From Marsupella aquatica (lineage: Eukaryota; Marchantiophyta), in contig OZ316891.1 in NCBI GenBank assembly GCA_973895155.1, forward strand, positions 32,054,001 through 32,118,000: a stretch of 64,000 bases of DNA, in the 5' to 3' direction. This document shows, in pieces, positions 33,251-44,600 of the stretch; positions within the stretch are counted from its first letter, which is position 1, and each line of letters starts with the position of its first letter. The position numbers and the translations under genes were made by a program. The notes beneath the pieces are model-generated. The model searched no databases, was not told where the DNA came from, and was given only the letters and a program-made list of their open reading frames with translations.

Positions 33251-34024
33251 CTCACCATACATCTCACACATCTCACCATACTCCATGGCTCTATTCTTAG
33301 CGTAGGTGGAGTAAGTAGAAGTGATCGGCATCGCCCATCGCGGCCTCTGCTCCCAAGCCGTCCTGCGGATCTCTTCAATCGTGGCTAGAGGTTTGCTTCC
33401 TTTTTTGGCTAGCCGCCTGATGTCCTCCGGCCAATCTCCTCCTGGTAAATCCTTTTCCTTAGCCAGGGCTGCCTCCTCCTCCTGCTTGATTCGCTCCTGA
33501 AATTCCTGCACCGTCTGTTTTATGCCGTCGAAACTCGGGGGAGCAACATCTGGTGGGGGAGACTCAGGGCTACTCTGCTGGTTGGGGTCCCCTCGCACTA
33601 CCCTTGGAAGTGTGGGGACAAACCGGCCACAGGTCCTTACTCCTGGAACGTGATGGTCCGACCCATAGCCGGAATTATCATGGCTGCAGTCCTCCACTGC
33701 CTCCTCTACCTCTTGGACGTCCGGCTTCTCCCTCTCCTCTTCGTCGGTAGGAGCTTCAGGCAATTCTGCCTCAGATTCGGAGCTTGAGGTTCCCACGTAC
33801 ATTCGAACACCTGGCTTGGATTCCGGTCTGATTCTCTCCTTGTCTCCAGCAAAGGGGTTTTCTCTTGTGAGCCGGTGTAGGCCTACCTCTGTAGTAGTGT
33901 CCTGCATTGTTGCCGTTGCCGTTGTTGTTGCCGATGCCGATTTCTTTTCTTTCTCCAGTAGTTTCAGCAGACTCTGCATGCCTGGTTGCTGCATCGGCAA
34001 GTCCTCCTTCCTGGGCCTAAACAC
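33185..34024 (-). CDS. B1 acidic, charged ORF of unknown function
   Basis: This 279-codon frame lies immediately upstream of the reverse transcriptase and overlaps its open frame. It begins right after a TAG in the same frame as the ORF upstream, so the two were probably once a single protein. It is rich in E, P and S, with a helical KQTVQEFQERIKQEEEAALA stretch. No Gag, zinc knuckle or protease motif is present. The C-terminal EMCEMYGEMC reflects a short DNA repeat at the join with the reverse transcriptase. The function is unknown. Confidence 0.5.
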   Translation of the reverse strand: MFRPRKEDLPMQQPGMQSLLKLLEKEKKSASATTTATATMQDTTTEVGLHRLTRENPFAGDKERIRPESKPGVRMYVGTSSSESEAELPEAPTDEEEREKPDVQEVEEAVEDCSHDNSGYGSDHHVPGVRTCGRFVPTLPRVVRGDPNQQSSPESPPPDVAPPSFDGIKQTVQEFQERIKQEEEAALAKEKDLPGGDWPEDIRRLAKKGSKPLATIEEIRRTAWEQRPRWAMPITSTYSTYAKNRAMEYGEMCEMYGEMCGEARLRRGKRTELREKPST

Positions 34025-34525
34025 CTACTCGATCGTAGGGCTAACAGGTGGTTGAGGCTTCTCAGCCAACGGCCTCGGCGTTGGAGCTTCCTCGAGTGCC
34101 CTTACCTGCAGGGGAAGTACCGGGGCAAAAGTCTGACCTCTGGCATACCGGCACAATAGCGGCATGTGATAGCCAAGCCGCGACATGCTCCCCATGCCGA
34201 TTACCTGCTGCTCCTCCTTTAAGATCTTCTTCAATTGGTTGAGGAGGTACCCGTTGTAGTCCCGGCTTGGGTCTGGCCTTTCTGCCAGATAGACCTGTGC
34301 CTTGCCGATCTCTGCCCTCGGCAAGTTACAATGCATGGTCACCCGCAAGAAGTCGATCATCTCTCCTATGTGCGGGTTGGTGCAGGTGTTCCGGAAGAAG
34401 CCATTCTTCGTTGATGGCCCGGGGAACGACCGGAACTCCTTGTCAGGCAAGGTCTTCCTGGTATCAACTTTGGTCTTATTGCCTATCGACAAGCCAAACA
34501 CTTTGGCAATTACCTTGGGAGTAAG
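34025..34525 (-). pseudogene. B1 N-terminal ORF truncated by A2
   Basis: The frame runs from the A2 LTR edge at 34525 to a TAG at 34025-34027. It encodes a globular-looking segment (LTPKVIAKVFGLSIGNKTK, then NPHIGEMIDFLRVTMHCNL and MSRLGYHMPLLCRYARGQ). I recognise only a general likeness to the N-terminal regions of accessory ORFs in plant Ty3/gypsy elements. The true N-terminus is missing because A2's LTR abuts it. The first codons of the longer apparent ORF belong to the LTR, not to B1. Confidence 0.5.
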
Positions 34526-37500
34526 TGTCACTTGCCTCTCCAACGGTTAATACGTGCAAACCGCACTTTTCTTCGCTTAAACCGTTGGTATCGTATTACG
34601 GGGTCGTGGAGGGACGCTATTTGGATTCTTTTCACACCAGGATGAGTATTTTGGTTTCCGCTCCCGGAAATGTAGGTTTTGATCAAGTCTACCGACTACC
34701 CTCACCCCACAGCTTTTGATCAAGTCCTGCCGACTACCCCACTACACCTTCACTCGGAGTCACCCAAAGAGTGCTGTCACCACCCCTACTCACAAGGCCG
34801 ACTCAAACCAAGCAAGTTTCTTCAAATCATAGAACGGGAGAACACAATTCGGAAAGCGAAAAAGGGAGAAGGAACACACAACAAAAGCCCATCAAGTCAA
34901 ATGTACAGATCCATATCTCTTGGGAAAAACGATACACATTGCATGAGTAACCCGGCCTCCTGCCGTCTACTCAACTCCTGCCTCTCCGGACAATGAGTAT
35001 GGCTCCCCCTCACTACTCTGAACACGCTTTCAAACTCCTCAGGCTCCACTCTATCCCTCCTTGCTAACTTCACACTGAGTCCCCCTAACTACTTCGGGGC
35101 TATCCCCCTAAATACTGAAAAATCACACCAAAGCACCCCTCACAGGGTCACAACGGTGGCGGCTACCCTAGCGGCGCCGCTAAAACCTTGCACTAAGAGA
35201 AATCCTTAAACTGAAGAGGAGCATGCGGCACACACATGCTGCTAAAACCCTAAACCCAAAACAAGGGGGCCGACGGTGCCTTCGACGGCGCCCCAACAGT
35301 ACACGTGAACCCTGAAAGTGAGAGGCACCCCAAAATGGCCGAAACTAGGTGCCCTTCCAAGTGCACACCTGAGCTCACCCCTGGATAGCTCTTCTTTTCC
35401 TGCTTCCGAATCACTAAGTCGCTCCCTCAACGGACTTCAGACGCCTGAGTTATGGCCGTTTCCGTACCGCAAAAACATAAGTTCTCCAGGCCATAACTTG
35501 CTCATCCTGGCTCCGTTTGAGGAGCGCCGCCTCTTGTTGGAATCAGCTCCGCGAGCTCATCCCAACAAGCCCATGAGTGACCCCCCACTAAAATGTTGGA
35601 AATCTGGAGGCCGTACACCCACGTCCGTACGCCTATCTAATCCTCCTCTTCTTCTTCGCTCTCGGTGCCCGGACTTGTGCCCCGTGAGTGGTCCTCCTCC
35701 TCATCACTCACGGGAGTGAGTGCCACCGTACTTTTCTTCTTCTTCGACGGAGTACTCTTAGTGCTGCTGCTCCCGCGCTTCCTCAAAGCAGCCAAGGCCT
35801 GCCACGCCTTGATGTACCCCTCACCAATTGTGTCCTTCCAGAGGGTAGCCTCTTCTCCGGACCGCAACTCCAACGGTAGAACTTGCCCCGTGGCCATGGG
35901 AGTCCCGGGGGTGACAGACCTGGGTGGCATCCCCGTACTGACCTGAGCCTCCCGTAACGATTTCCGTACCTCCCGGAGCTTCTTCTCCAAGCTCTTACTC
36001 TTCTCCTGACTCTTCTTGGCTCCATCCAACAAGGGTCCATACTTCCCACTAACCTCCTTCACCACCATCTCGATAGCTTGGGAGATCACATCCGGGGAAA
36101 GTGTGGAGCCAGGTGTGCCGGGACTCTTCCGTTTCCCTAGACTCAGGGCCTCACTTCTCTTCGCTCGTGTCTCAAAGGCTGCCACCTGACTCCGTAGTGC
36201 TCCCACCTGGTTCCTCCACTCCATCACTTCTCCAGAATTTTGCTTCTCTTTGGCCAATGCTTGCCTCAACGCTCCTACTTCTTCTGCTTCCTTGGCCTTG
36301 GTGGACAAAGCTCCCTTCAAGTTGGTGATCTCTACGTGAGCTGCATTGATGTGCCTGACCTTCTCATGAATGGTCTGCTCCTTGGTCTTGATCACCTCCT
36401 TCAGTGACAGGATGCTCTGCTCTAACGTCTCTACTTTGACTGTGGCGTGCTTGAGAGACTCCCTCAATGCGTGGACTAGCTTGAGTCCCTCGTGGACTCC
36501 CTCTCTGAAATCCCGTAGCTCTGCCAAGTAAACATCCGGAATGTTGTATTCCAGAGGCTGTTTCGGATCTCCCACGAGTGATTCAAGCCACTCCAATGTG
36601 CAATCATCCTCCTGGTTCTCTTCTTCTCTATTATCCTCCCCACCAGCAGACAATGATTCCTCCGTGAGCTTCCCTAAAACAGTAGTGGCAATACTCCGGA
36701 TCTCCGTGGTGAGAGATGATCCCGTGTCTTCATGCCCCGGAGAACCAATCAACCCTTCTGCCCTGGCCAATACAAATGACCCCATCAAATGTACAGCCCC
36801 ACCTGGTTTCACACTCCCGGGCTCAGCGGCCAATAGCTTCTTCAATCCGTAGCACCACCATCCGTACACATGGGCTGGGTAGTTCTTGATGTCCATAGCT
36901 ACCACGAAATGCTCCTCATTCAGCACTCCGGATTGCACGTTGCCAAGAACCCGTTGATGCACCTTGGCCAGGAAGCCCTTATACTCAACATCCTTGACAG
37001 CAGAAAGAGGGATGGCGGTGGTGGAGGTAGGATTGGTCACCCAAGTGGCCACCATTTTCAACGTGAGTTCTCCCCTGATATTCCGAGGTGTGAATGAGAA
37101 TTTCTGATTCTCAAGAAACAATAGCTTAGCCAACTCCACATGGGGCACTACACGTTTGAGACATTCAAAGTAGATTCCCTCCGTTCGGAACTCCATCCCG
37201 GCCTCAATGTCCCAGCTCTTCCCTGAAGGGATGGTAATCTCCACCTTCATGAATTCTGTAAGCCCGGTGGCTTGGAAAATGTTCCGACAATCCTCCATCA
37301 CCTTGGTGGAGGTCTTGGGATAAATTCGACGAAAAATCTTCCTACCCACCGGTGAGGAACCCGCTGCCAATCCCGTGCTCATCATAACTTCTCTCTCTTC
37401 CCTTTCCCGTGTAATCCGAGTCTCCACGTAGTCACGGTAAGCAGCCTTGTATCTCCGAATGCGTGACGCACTAAACTCTGGTTGATCTAGCATCCATGCA

Positions 37501-38657
37501 TCCCGAAATCAATTTCTCAATCACCAATCCCGTCACCCGTGGCAATGTCAATTCCCTGGCCCGAAACAGCCCCCGTAGCCCGATCACTTAAATTCTCTCA
37601 ATTTCCCGTCACTACTCCGTGCGGCCGCCACTAATGCCTGGAAGAATGACGCCAGCAAGCCCCACTAATCCACCATGAAAGAGAGAGCTTCAAAAATAAT
37701 TAGAATCTGGAGAGAGCTTCCGGCAAGAGAGAGAAGAACCCCGTTTTTGCTTTCGGCAATGAGAGGGTCGTGCAAAAGGAAGAGGGAAAGAAAAAGGAAG
37801 GAAAAAAAAAAAAAAATAGAACCGAAAAAACTCCTGGCGCCTTCGCCATGCGCCCCGGCCCATTTCTCGGGCCTTACCCTTGCGTCCTCCTGCGCGCGGC
37901 CCTATGCAGGGCGCGCGGCCATTCCTCCCGGCTCGCGGGAGGCCCTTCAACTCCCCCCCGCTCGCGTGATCCTCCCAGCTCACGGGAGGCCCTTTAACTC
38001 CCCCCCGCTCGCGTGATCCTCCCAGCTCGCGGGAGGCCCTTTAACTCCCCCCCGCTCGCGTGATCCTCCCAGCTCGCGGGAGGCCCTTTAACTCCCCCCC
38101 GCTCGCGTGATCCTCCCAGCTCGCGGGAGGCCCTTTAACTCCCCCCCCCCCGCTCGCTTGCGCTCCTTCAGCTCGCGGAGCCTCATTAATTGCCCGGGCA
38201 CGCAGCCCTATGGGCTCGCGAGGCAGCCCCTTCAGCTCGCGGAGCCCCATTAATCGCCCGGGCACGCAGCCCTATGGGCTCGCGAGGCAGCCCCTCTTTC
38301 TCTCGGACGGCCACTAATGGGACTCGCCCTCCTGAGGAGGGATTTATTTAAAAAAAAACCCCCCCCTCTCCTGACTTTGCAATGGGGGTCTCAACAATAG
38401 CTCTTGAAGCAAAACGGTAAGTCCTATGGGGCTGGTCCTGGCTAGTTTCAAGGTCCCAAAATATTTGCCCACTTAGGTCGCCGCAAATCTTAGAACTATT
38501 ATGAGAGAAAGAATATAAAGTCACCTGGGGCATCATCAACCTATAATGACGGAATTAACTAAAAATTAAAAAATGGCTTATTTACATTGACTATTAACAA
38601 GGTATCGGCCTTTGCAACCAGTTATGTGTGACTTCCCGTGACGGGGTACCCGTCACA
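34526..38657 (-). repeat. A2 3' LTR (4132 bp)
   Basis: This matches the A1 3' LTR, with five 47-bp units (about 37906-38140) and a homopolymer run six bases longer near 37802-37816. One repeat unit has a CTCACGG variant near 37981 that is absent from the partner LTR. Confidence 0.95.
35637..37493 (-). CDS. LTR-borne coiled-coil protein, 618 aa (A2 3' LTR copy)
   Basis: The ORF is intact, with the same 618-residue translation as in A1. It is the third of four copies in the window. Antisense open frames of 75-133 codons overlap it in every copy and are shadows of this frame. Confidence 0.85.
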   Translation of the reverse strand: MLDQPEFSASRIRRYKAAYRDYVETRITREREEREVMMSTGLAAGSSPVGRKIFRRIYPKTSTKVMEDCRNIFQATGLTEFMKVEITIPSGKSWDIEAGMEFRTEGIYFECLKRVVPHVELAKLLFLENQKFSFTPRNIRGELTLKMVATWVTNPTSTTAIPLSAVKDVEYKGFLAKVHQRVLGNVQSGVLNEEHFVVAMDIKNYPAHVYGWWCYGLKKLLAAEPGSVKPGGAVHLMGSFVLARAEGLIGSPGHEDTGSSLTTEIRSIATTVLGKLTEESLSAGGEDNREEENQEDDCTLEWLESLVGDPKQPLEYNIPDVYLAELRDFREGVHEGLKLVHALRESLKHATVKVETLEQSILSLKEVIKTKEQTIHEKVRHINAAHVEITNLKGALSTKAKEAEEVGALRQALAKEKQNSGEVMEWRNQVGALRSQVAAFETRAKRSEALSLGKRKSPGTPGSTLSPDVISQAIEMVVKEVSGKYGPLLDGAKKSQEKSKSLEKKLREVRKSLREAQVSTGMPPRSVTPGTPMATGQVLPLELRSGEEATLWKDTIGEGYIKAWQALAALRKRGSSSTKSTPSKKKKSTVALTPVSDEEEDHSRGTSPGTESEEEEED

Positions 38658-41600
38658 TAGCTCCTCTCTTAATTGCGAAGCGCCCCCGCGAGCACCATAC
38701 TCTTCCTCCGTGTAGTACTTCTTTAGGCGCTCTTGATTGATCCGTGTGTTGAGTAGTTGCCCCTCCAATGTCTTGAGTTGAACCGAGCCGTTGGAGTAGA
38801 CGGCATCCACTACGTAGGGTCCCATCCACCGTGTATGCAACTTCCCGGGGAAATGCATGAAGCGGCTATCGTAGAGGAGCACCAAATCTCCCTCCTCAAT
38901 GGACACACGACGGAGACGGGAATCGTAATGTGACTTGCGTTTGCCTTGCTCCTGCTCCGTATGTGTCAAAGCCTCTTCTCGTGTCTCCGTGAGTTGCTCC
39001 AACTGTTGGATCCGTGAAGCGACACTTTCTTCTGCCCCTTCCCTTTCCCGTGTTAGGATTCGAATGGTTGGAACCTCAAATTCCACCGGCACAAGAGAGT
39101 GTTGTCCAAACACAAGGAAATAGGGGCTGTGGCCCGTGGTAGTCTTGTGAGCCAGGTTGTAAGCGTAAGTGGCAGCCAACAACTTCAAATCCCAATCGGT
39201 CTTGTGAGCGGATACCGTTTTGTTGAGGATCTTGCCCATGATCCCGTTGGCTCTCTCAGTGAGCCCGTTGGCTCGAGGGTGGTACGGAGTGGTCTTCCTA
39301 TGTGAGATCAAGTAGTTCTCCGTCAAACGTTCAATCGTATGATTGAGGAAGTGAGTACCCCTGTCACTTACCAACTCCAATGGTGGACCAAATCGTGTAA
39401 AAATCTGCTCATACAAAAAACGTGCCGTGGTGTTGGCATCATCCTTGGCAGTAGCTCGGGCCTCCACCCACTTGGTGGCATAGTCCGTTGCAAGAATGAT
39501 GTAGCGCTTCCTCCCTCTTCGTGTGATGGGAGTGAAAGGGCCAATGAAGTCCACCCCCCACTTCTCAAAGGGTGCAAGAGGAAGTATGGGCACCAATGGG
39601 TGTCGTGAGGAGGGCCCTGGTTTGCCTTGACGCTGGCACGGATCACATCGCTGGATGTACCGGTGTACATCCCGAAAGAGAGTTGGCCACCAATATCCAG
39701 CATCTAGTATTTTCCTTGCGGTGGTCTCCCGTGCAAAGTGGCCACCAGCTTCCTCCTCATGTAATGCTGCCATGACTGTACGTATCTCCGCTTCCTCCAA
39801 ACAACGACGAAGTCGGCCATCCATGCCGTACTTGTGAAGTACTCCCTTCACAAGCAAGTAGGGACCTGTCTTACGCAAAAACACTGCTGCTCTCTCCGGG
39901 CCCAAACGTGAGGGAACTCTAGCCGTGCGGAGAAATTCCAAAATTTCTCCATACCAAGTAGTGGCCTCTGTATTCACGCTGAACACTTCCTCATCCGGGA
40001 ACCGATCATCAATCTCCTGGGAGTCAGATGCTCCCTCAATACGGGAGAAGAAGTCTGCATTGCTATGACTCTTCCCCGATCTTACTCTCACCTCATAGTT
40101 GAACTCTTGTAGCAACAAAACCCAACGTGCAATTCTCCCGGACAGATCTGGCTTGTTGACCATGTATTTCAAGCTGTTGTGATCCGTGTGGAACACAACC
40201 TTGTACCCCAACAAATAATGACGATACTTCTTACAAGCGTAGATGATACCAAGTGCCTCCCTATCGGTGGGTGAGTAGTTTTTCTCTGCCGGGGCCAACT
40301 GCCTACTGGCAAAGTAGATGGGATGGTCTCTTCCATCATCATCTAACTGACTCAAAACGGCACCGATGCAAAATCCTGATACGTCTACGTAAACATGGAA
40401 TTCCTTATTCCAATTGGGCGTAATGAGCACGGGGGCCTCTAGCAATCGTTTCTTCAATTCATCAAAAGCAGCCTGACGGGAAGGAGTAGGTTCAAACTCA
40501 CTTCCTTTTTTCAACATGGAAGTGAGTGGCATGGCTACCTTGGCAAAGTCTTTGATGAAGCGTCGGTAGTAGCCAACACACCCCAAGAACCCTCTCACTT
40601 CCTTCACATTCTTGGGAAATGAGACTGCTACCCACACGGCGACCTTCTCACGATCAACTTCAATCCCTCGTGCAGACACTTTGTGGCCCAATAGGATTCC
40701 CTCCTCAATTCCAAAGAAACATTTCTCCGGATGCAGCTTCAGGCAAGTCTCCCGGCACCGCTGAAAAGTCAACCGTAAGTGTTCCGGATGCTTGACTCGT
40801 TTGCCGTAGACAGCAAAGTCATCAATAAAGATCTCCAAGAACCTGCGTAAAAAGTCATGAAATATATTCATCATGAGCCGTTGGAACATGCCAGGGGCAT
40901 TGCACAACCCAAAAGGCATTCTCCGGAATGCAAAAATCCCCCACTCTGTTGTGAAAGCCGTCTTGAGTTGGTCCTCCTCCCGTATCCAGATTTGGTTGTA
41001 CCCAGAGTAGCCATCCAAGAAGCTGTATATCTCCCAACCTGCTACCATGTCCAACACGATATCCGTGAACGGTAGCGGGTAGTGATCCTTCTTGGTCGCA
41101 TCATTCAACTTTCGAAAATCTTGGCACACCCGTATTTTCACCTTCCCGTCTGGCCCCTTTTTCTTGGGCACGATTACGATGGGTGACACCCACTCACTAT
41201 GCATGACCGGATAAATGAATCCTGCATCCAACAAACGGTCAATCTCCTCCTTCACCATGAGTGAGTATTTGGGGTTGAGGCGGTATTGGCGTTGCCTCAC
41301 AGGTCGTGCTCCTGACATCAGGTCAATGCTGTGCTCACCAAACTCAGGTGGCACTCCTTTCAAATCTTGGTGGCTCCACGCAAATACGTCTTGGTACTCT
41401 TTCAACAATTCCTGAATCGTGCGTTGCTCCGTAGCATCCAACTTACTACCAATGTTGAGTGTCTTGCCCTCACCCACTTCCACCTTTGTGTACTGCTCCG
41501 GCCTGATCACGTCCAACTTGTTGCGTGTCTCCTCATCAAAGGTTTCTTCCAACCGTGCGAGCCTCATCCCTCCATACACCGGTGCATCACTCTCCTCCTG

Positions 41601-44600
41601 GTCTGGTCGGGATGGAGGTGGATCCTTTGTCACATGGGCCATTATTTCTTCAACGTCAGATTCTTTGTAATGTGACAATAGCTCCTCTCTAAAGTCATCA
41701 TCCAGGATGTCATTCAAAAACTGCTCTCTTTGCTCATCATCAAACATGATCGTGTGGGCTTGCATTTCCACCTCCTCGGGGTGATCCTCTGCCTCCCTAT
41801 CATGAATCTCTAGAGGTTCAGCCTCCACAATTTTGCTTCGCTCGTCTTCCATCTCTTCTAGAACAGCGTGCACTTGGCTAACTGATTCCTCTACTGCATG
41901 CTCTTGAGTAGCAACTCCGGGGCCAAAAACATCTTCCTCCGTGAGGTGAGAAATCAGTTTCACCATGTATACTTCATCCTCGTCTTCATCTGAGGTGACC
42001 TCTGAATCATATTCCTCCTCCATAGTCGTAGTCTCCCCGTGAGGTGACTCCGCTGACCATGGAATAGTGATAGTGGGGATACCAAACCGAAACTGCCGTT
42101 TGCCCCAATCACTTGTGACCTTGGCCACATACAACCATGGCCTGCCAATTAAAATGGGAAAACCGTACGGCCGAACGGGTCGCATCACCAAATAGTTGAG
42201 GGGGAAAGATTTTCCCCCAATCATTGTTGGAATCTTGGTGAGACACCCCAACGGCACCACCCGTGCACCATCAGCCAACCTCATGGCACGTGCCGGTGGT
42301 TCTAACTCTGTATACCCCAACCGGTTTGCCGTCTCCTCAGTCATGATGTTGACTCCCGAGCCCCCGTCCACCGGTACAAACCGTATTGCACATCCATTGA
42401 TGTCCACCGTGAGTTCTGGGGCACCCAAATCCTCCGTGACCCAGTTGACTTGTATGGGGTCAGCCCCAACTTTGGGTAACCTTCTTCTACGTCTCCTCCT
42501 CATGAGAATCTCCTTGACTTGGCGACGGTATAGGGAGCTATCCCGTAATAGTTGACCAATTGTGGCACTGACTGGGCAATCCAGAATGTCTTGAGCAATG
42601 TTGTACGCGGTTGCAGGAGGTATGGGTGGGATGACCTCTTCTCCCGGTTTCCAACGAACAACCCTCTCCTCCGCTTTCTTTCTGGCCTTTGCCTCCTCCA
42701 TGTCTTTGTCAATGGCCGCTTGCATGGCTTGTGCTTCTAGCTCCTCCAACTGCTTACGTACCTCTTCTCCCACCTTCGGATAGAACAACTTGGGGTTGTC
42801 CCGATCAAAGTCACTATCCTCCATGGGTGGCACCTCCGGTTCGTGTGAGGTACCCGATGTGGAAGCTTGATGCACCTCCTTGTACTTCTGCTTGAGCTCG
42901 GACTTGCCCTTCTTTTTGCCGGATCGAGTGGAGACTCGGTAACAAGAGTAATGCCTTCTCTCCTCGTCGCTGTCTTCCTCCGGTAGATTCTCAGCATGAG
43001 TCCACTCATGACTTGGGGGTGAGGGGTTAGCAACTTCAACTTCCGTAGATGTTGCAACAACAACCACCGGTATCTCAACAACTGGAGATACTACAACGAC
43101 TAGCGGTACCACCTCCTCCGTTATGGTGGTCATCCTTTGCTTGGGAATGTTCACTACGGTTTCTTCTCTTCTAGTGATTAGAGGGGTGTCGACTGCTTCC
43201 GTGGTGAGAAAGTTGACGCTAGCTTCTTTCAGAGGAGGTGGCGGCCCCTTCTTCTCTTGTGCCCCAATCGGTTGAGCCTTGAACGCCTCCAAGGTTGGGC
43301 AGTGTGGTGCAAGATGACCCTCCCCCTTGCATAGTTGACACAGCCGGGCAAAATCTCCATTGCCTTGACGGGTGGGCTCTGGGCACACATTAGCGTAGTG
43401 GCCCGCCACTCTACAATTGTAACAAATAGGGATCTTCCTCACTCCAGGGTACGGTGGTCGATTCCCTGGGTTAGCGTTGGGATAGTTGGAGTATGCGGGT
43501 GCTCCGGCGTTTGTTGAAACTCCATGAATGCTCCGTGGTCCCGGGTTGAGAGGTTGTACACTATACACGTTGGCCTCTGGTGGCTCCTCCATGAAGTACT
43601 CTATTGGCCCTTCCGCTGCATATGAAGGATTTGAGTAGCTTGCCCCCTCAACATCCTCCTCCCGTACTTGGAAAACCTTGGCTGGTTCTCCCGCTGGGCA
43701 CTCCTTCGGGGCATGACCAAACTTCATGCACTTGGTGCACCACACATTGGCTCTCTCCACCGGAACTTTTCTCCTCTCAGGTTTGAGTCCGGCAAAATGT
43801 ACTTTCAACGCTTTCATTTGCTCCGTCAGCTCATCATATCTGGCCTCTTGCTCCTTCAGGCGTCTTGCCGTAGACAATGGTGTAACGGCCACCGTGGGTA
43901 GTATCACTTCACGGTGAGAGGACTTCTTGACTTTCTTTGACAACTTCTTCTTCTTCCTCCTTCGTCTTTCAGCTTCTGACTCCGTAGTGTCTGACTCTGT
44001 AGTACTCTCAGAATCCTCAGATTCATCACTACTATCTGAATCAGATCCACTCGACTCCTCACTGGAGGAACTGTCAACCGGCTTCAGCTTCTTTCTTTGG
44101 CAACGCTTGCTTGTGGCATCAGCTGCGGTGTATGACTCCGCTGCTGCAATAGCTTCAGCCAATGTGGTTGGCTTGGCTTGACGTACAAAGAACCCCATCT
44201 TGCTTGGTAGGGCAGCCACAAACCAGGCTTGACGCATAGCATCATCGGTACGGGCTTGGATCCGACGTACCAGCTTTTGGAACCTTTGCAAAAACCTCCG
44301 TAATGACTCCTTCTTCTTCATCCTGAGTTGGCCCACCTTTAATAGTGAGGTGGCCTCCACTCCTATGGATCTGAACTCCTTCAAGAAGGCTTGCTTGAAC
44401 AGAGCCCAATCAGCTTTCACGTTGGCCAACAACGAAATGAACCATGGACCTGCCTCCCCTCTCATCATTCCAGGAATGATAGTGAGCTTATGTGCAGACT
44501 CCCCATTAGCTTCGGCAATCCCTTCAAACTCCTCAATCCATTCGTCTGGATCATCCTTTGGTCTCCCCTTGAAGGGTACGTACTGAACACGGGTACGTTG

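Larger units (their letters stand above)
29538..34525 (-). mobile_element. B1: truncated second-family Ty3/gypsy element, with gap
   Basis: Read on the minus strand, this holds an ORF cut by A2, an acidic ORF, reverse transcriptase and the start of RNase H. A 200-N gap follows, then a coiled-coil ORF and a 921-bp tail ending ACCACA at 29538. The same terminus and tail occur in B2 (62067), next to unrelated flanks, so 29538 is a true element end. Gag, protease and integrase are not visible. The other end is lost at the A2 boundary. Confidence 0.8.

Noticed and set aside
31759-33378. A single 539-codon ORF spanning reverse transcriptase through the gap
   Set aside because: The continuity is an artefact of reading through 200 N; the frame on the far side is the coiled-coil region in another frame.
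34526-34543. Start codon of the B1 N-terminal ORF at 34543
   Set aside because: Those bases are the end of the A2 LTR; the true B1 start is lost.
35318-35719. Antisense open frame of 133 codons in every family A LTR (also at 12915, 23659, 46068)
   Set aside because: It overlaps the start of the LTR tail and the end of the 618-codon ORF. Its composition is that of a shadow frame and it has no motif.
36541-36852. Antisense 103-codon frame inside the 618-codon ORF
   Set aside because: It is complementary to the acidic linker of the real ORF, and its Ser/Pro-rich content is explained by that.
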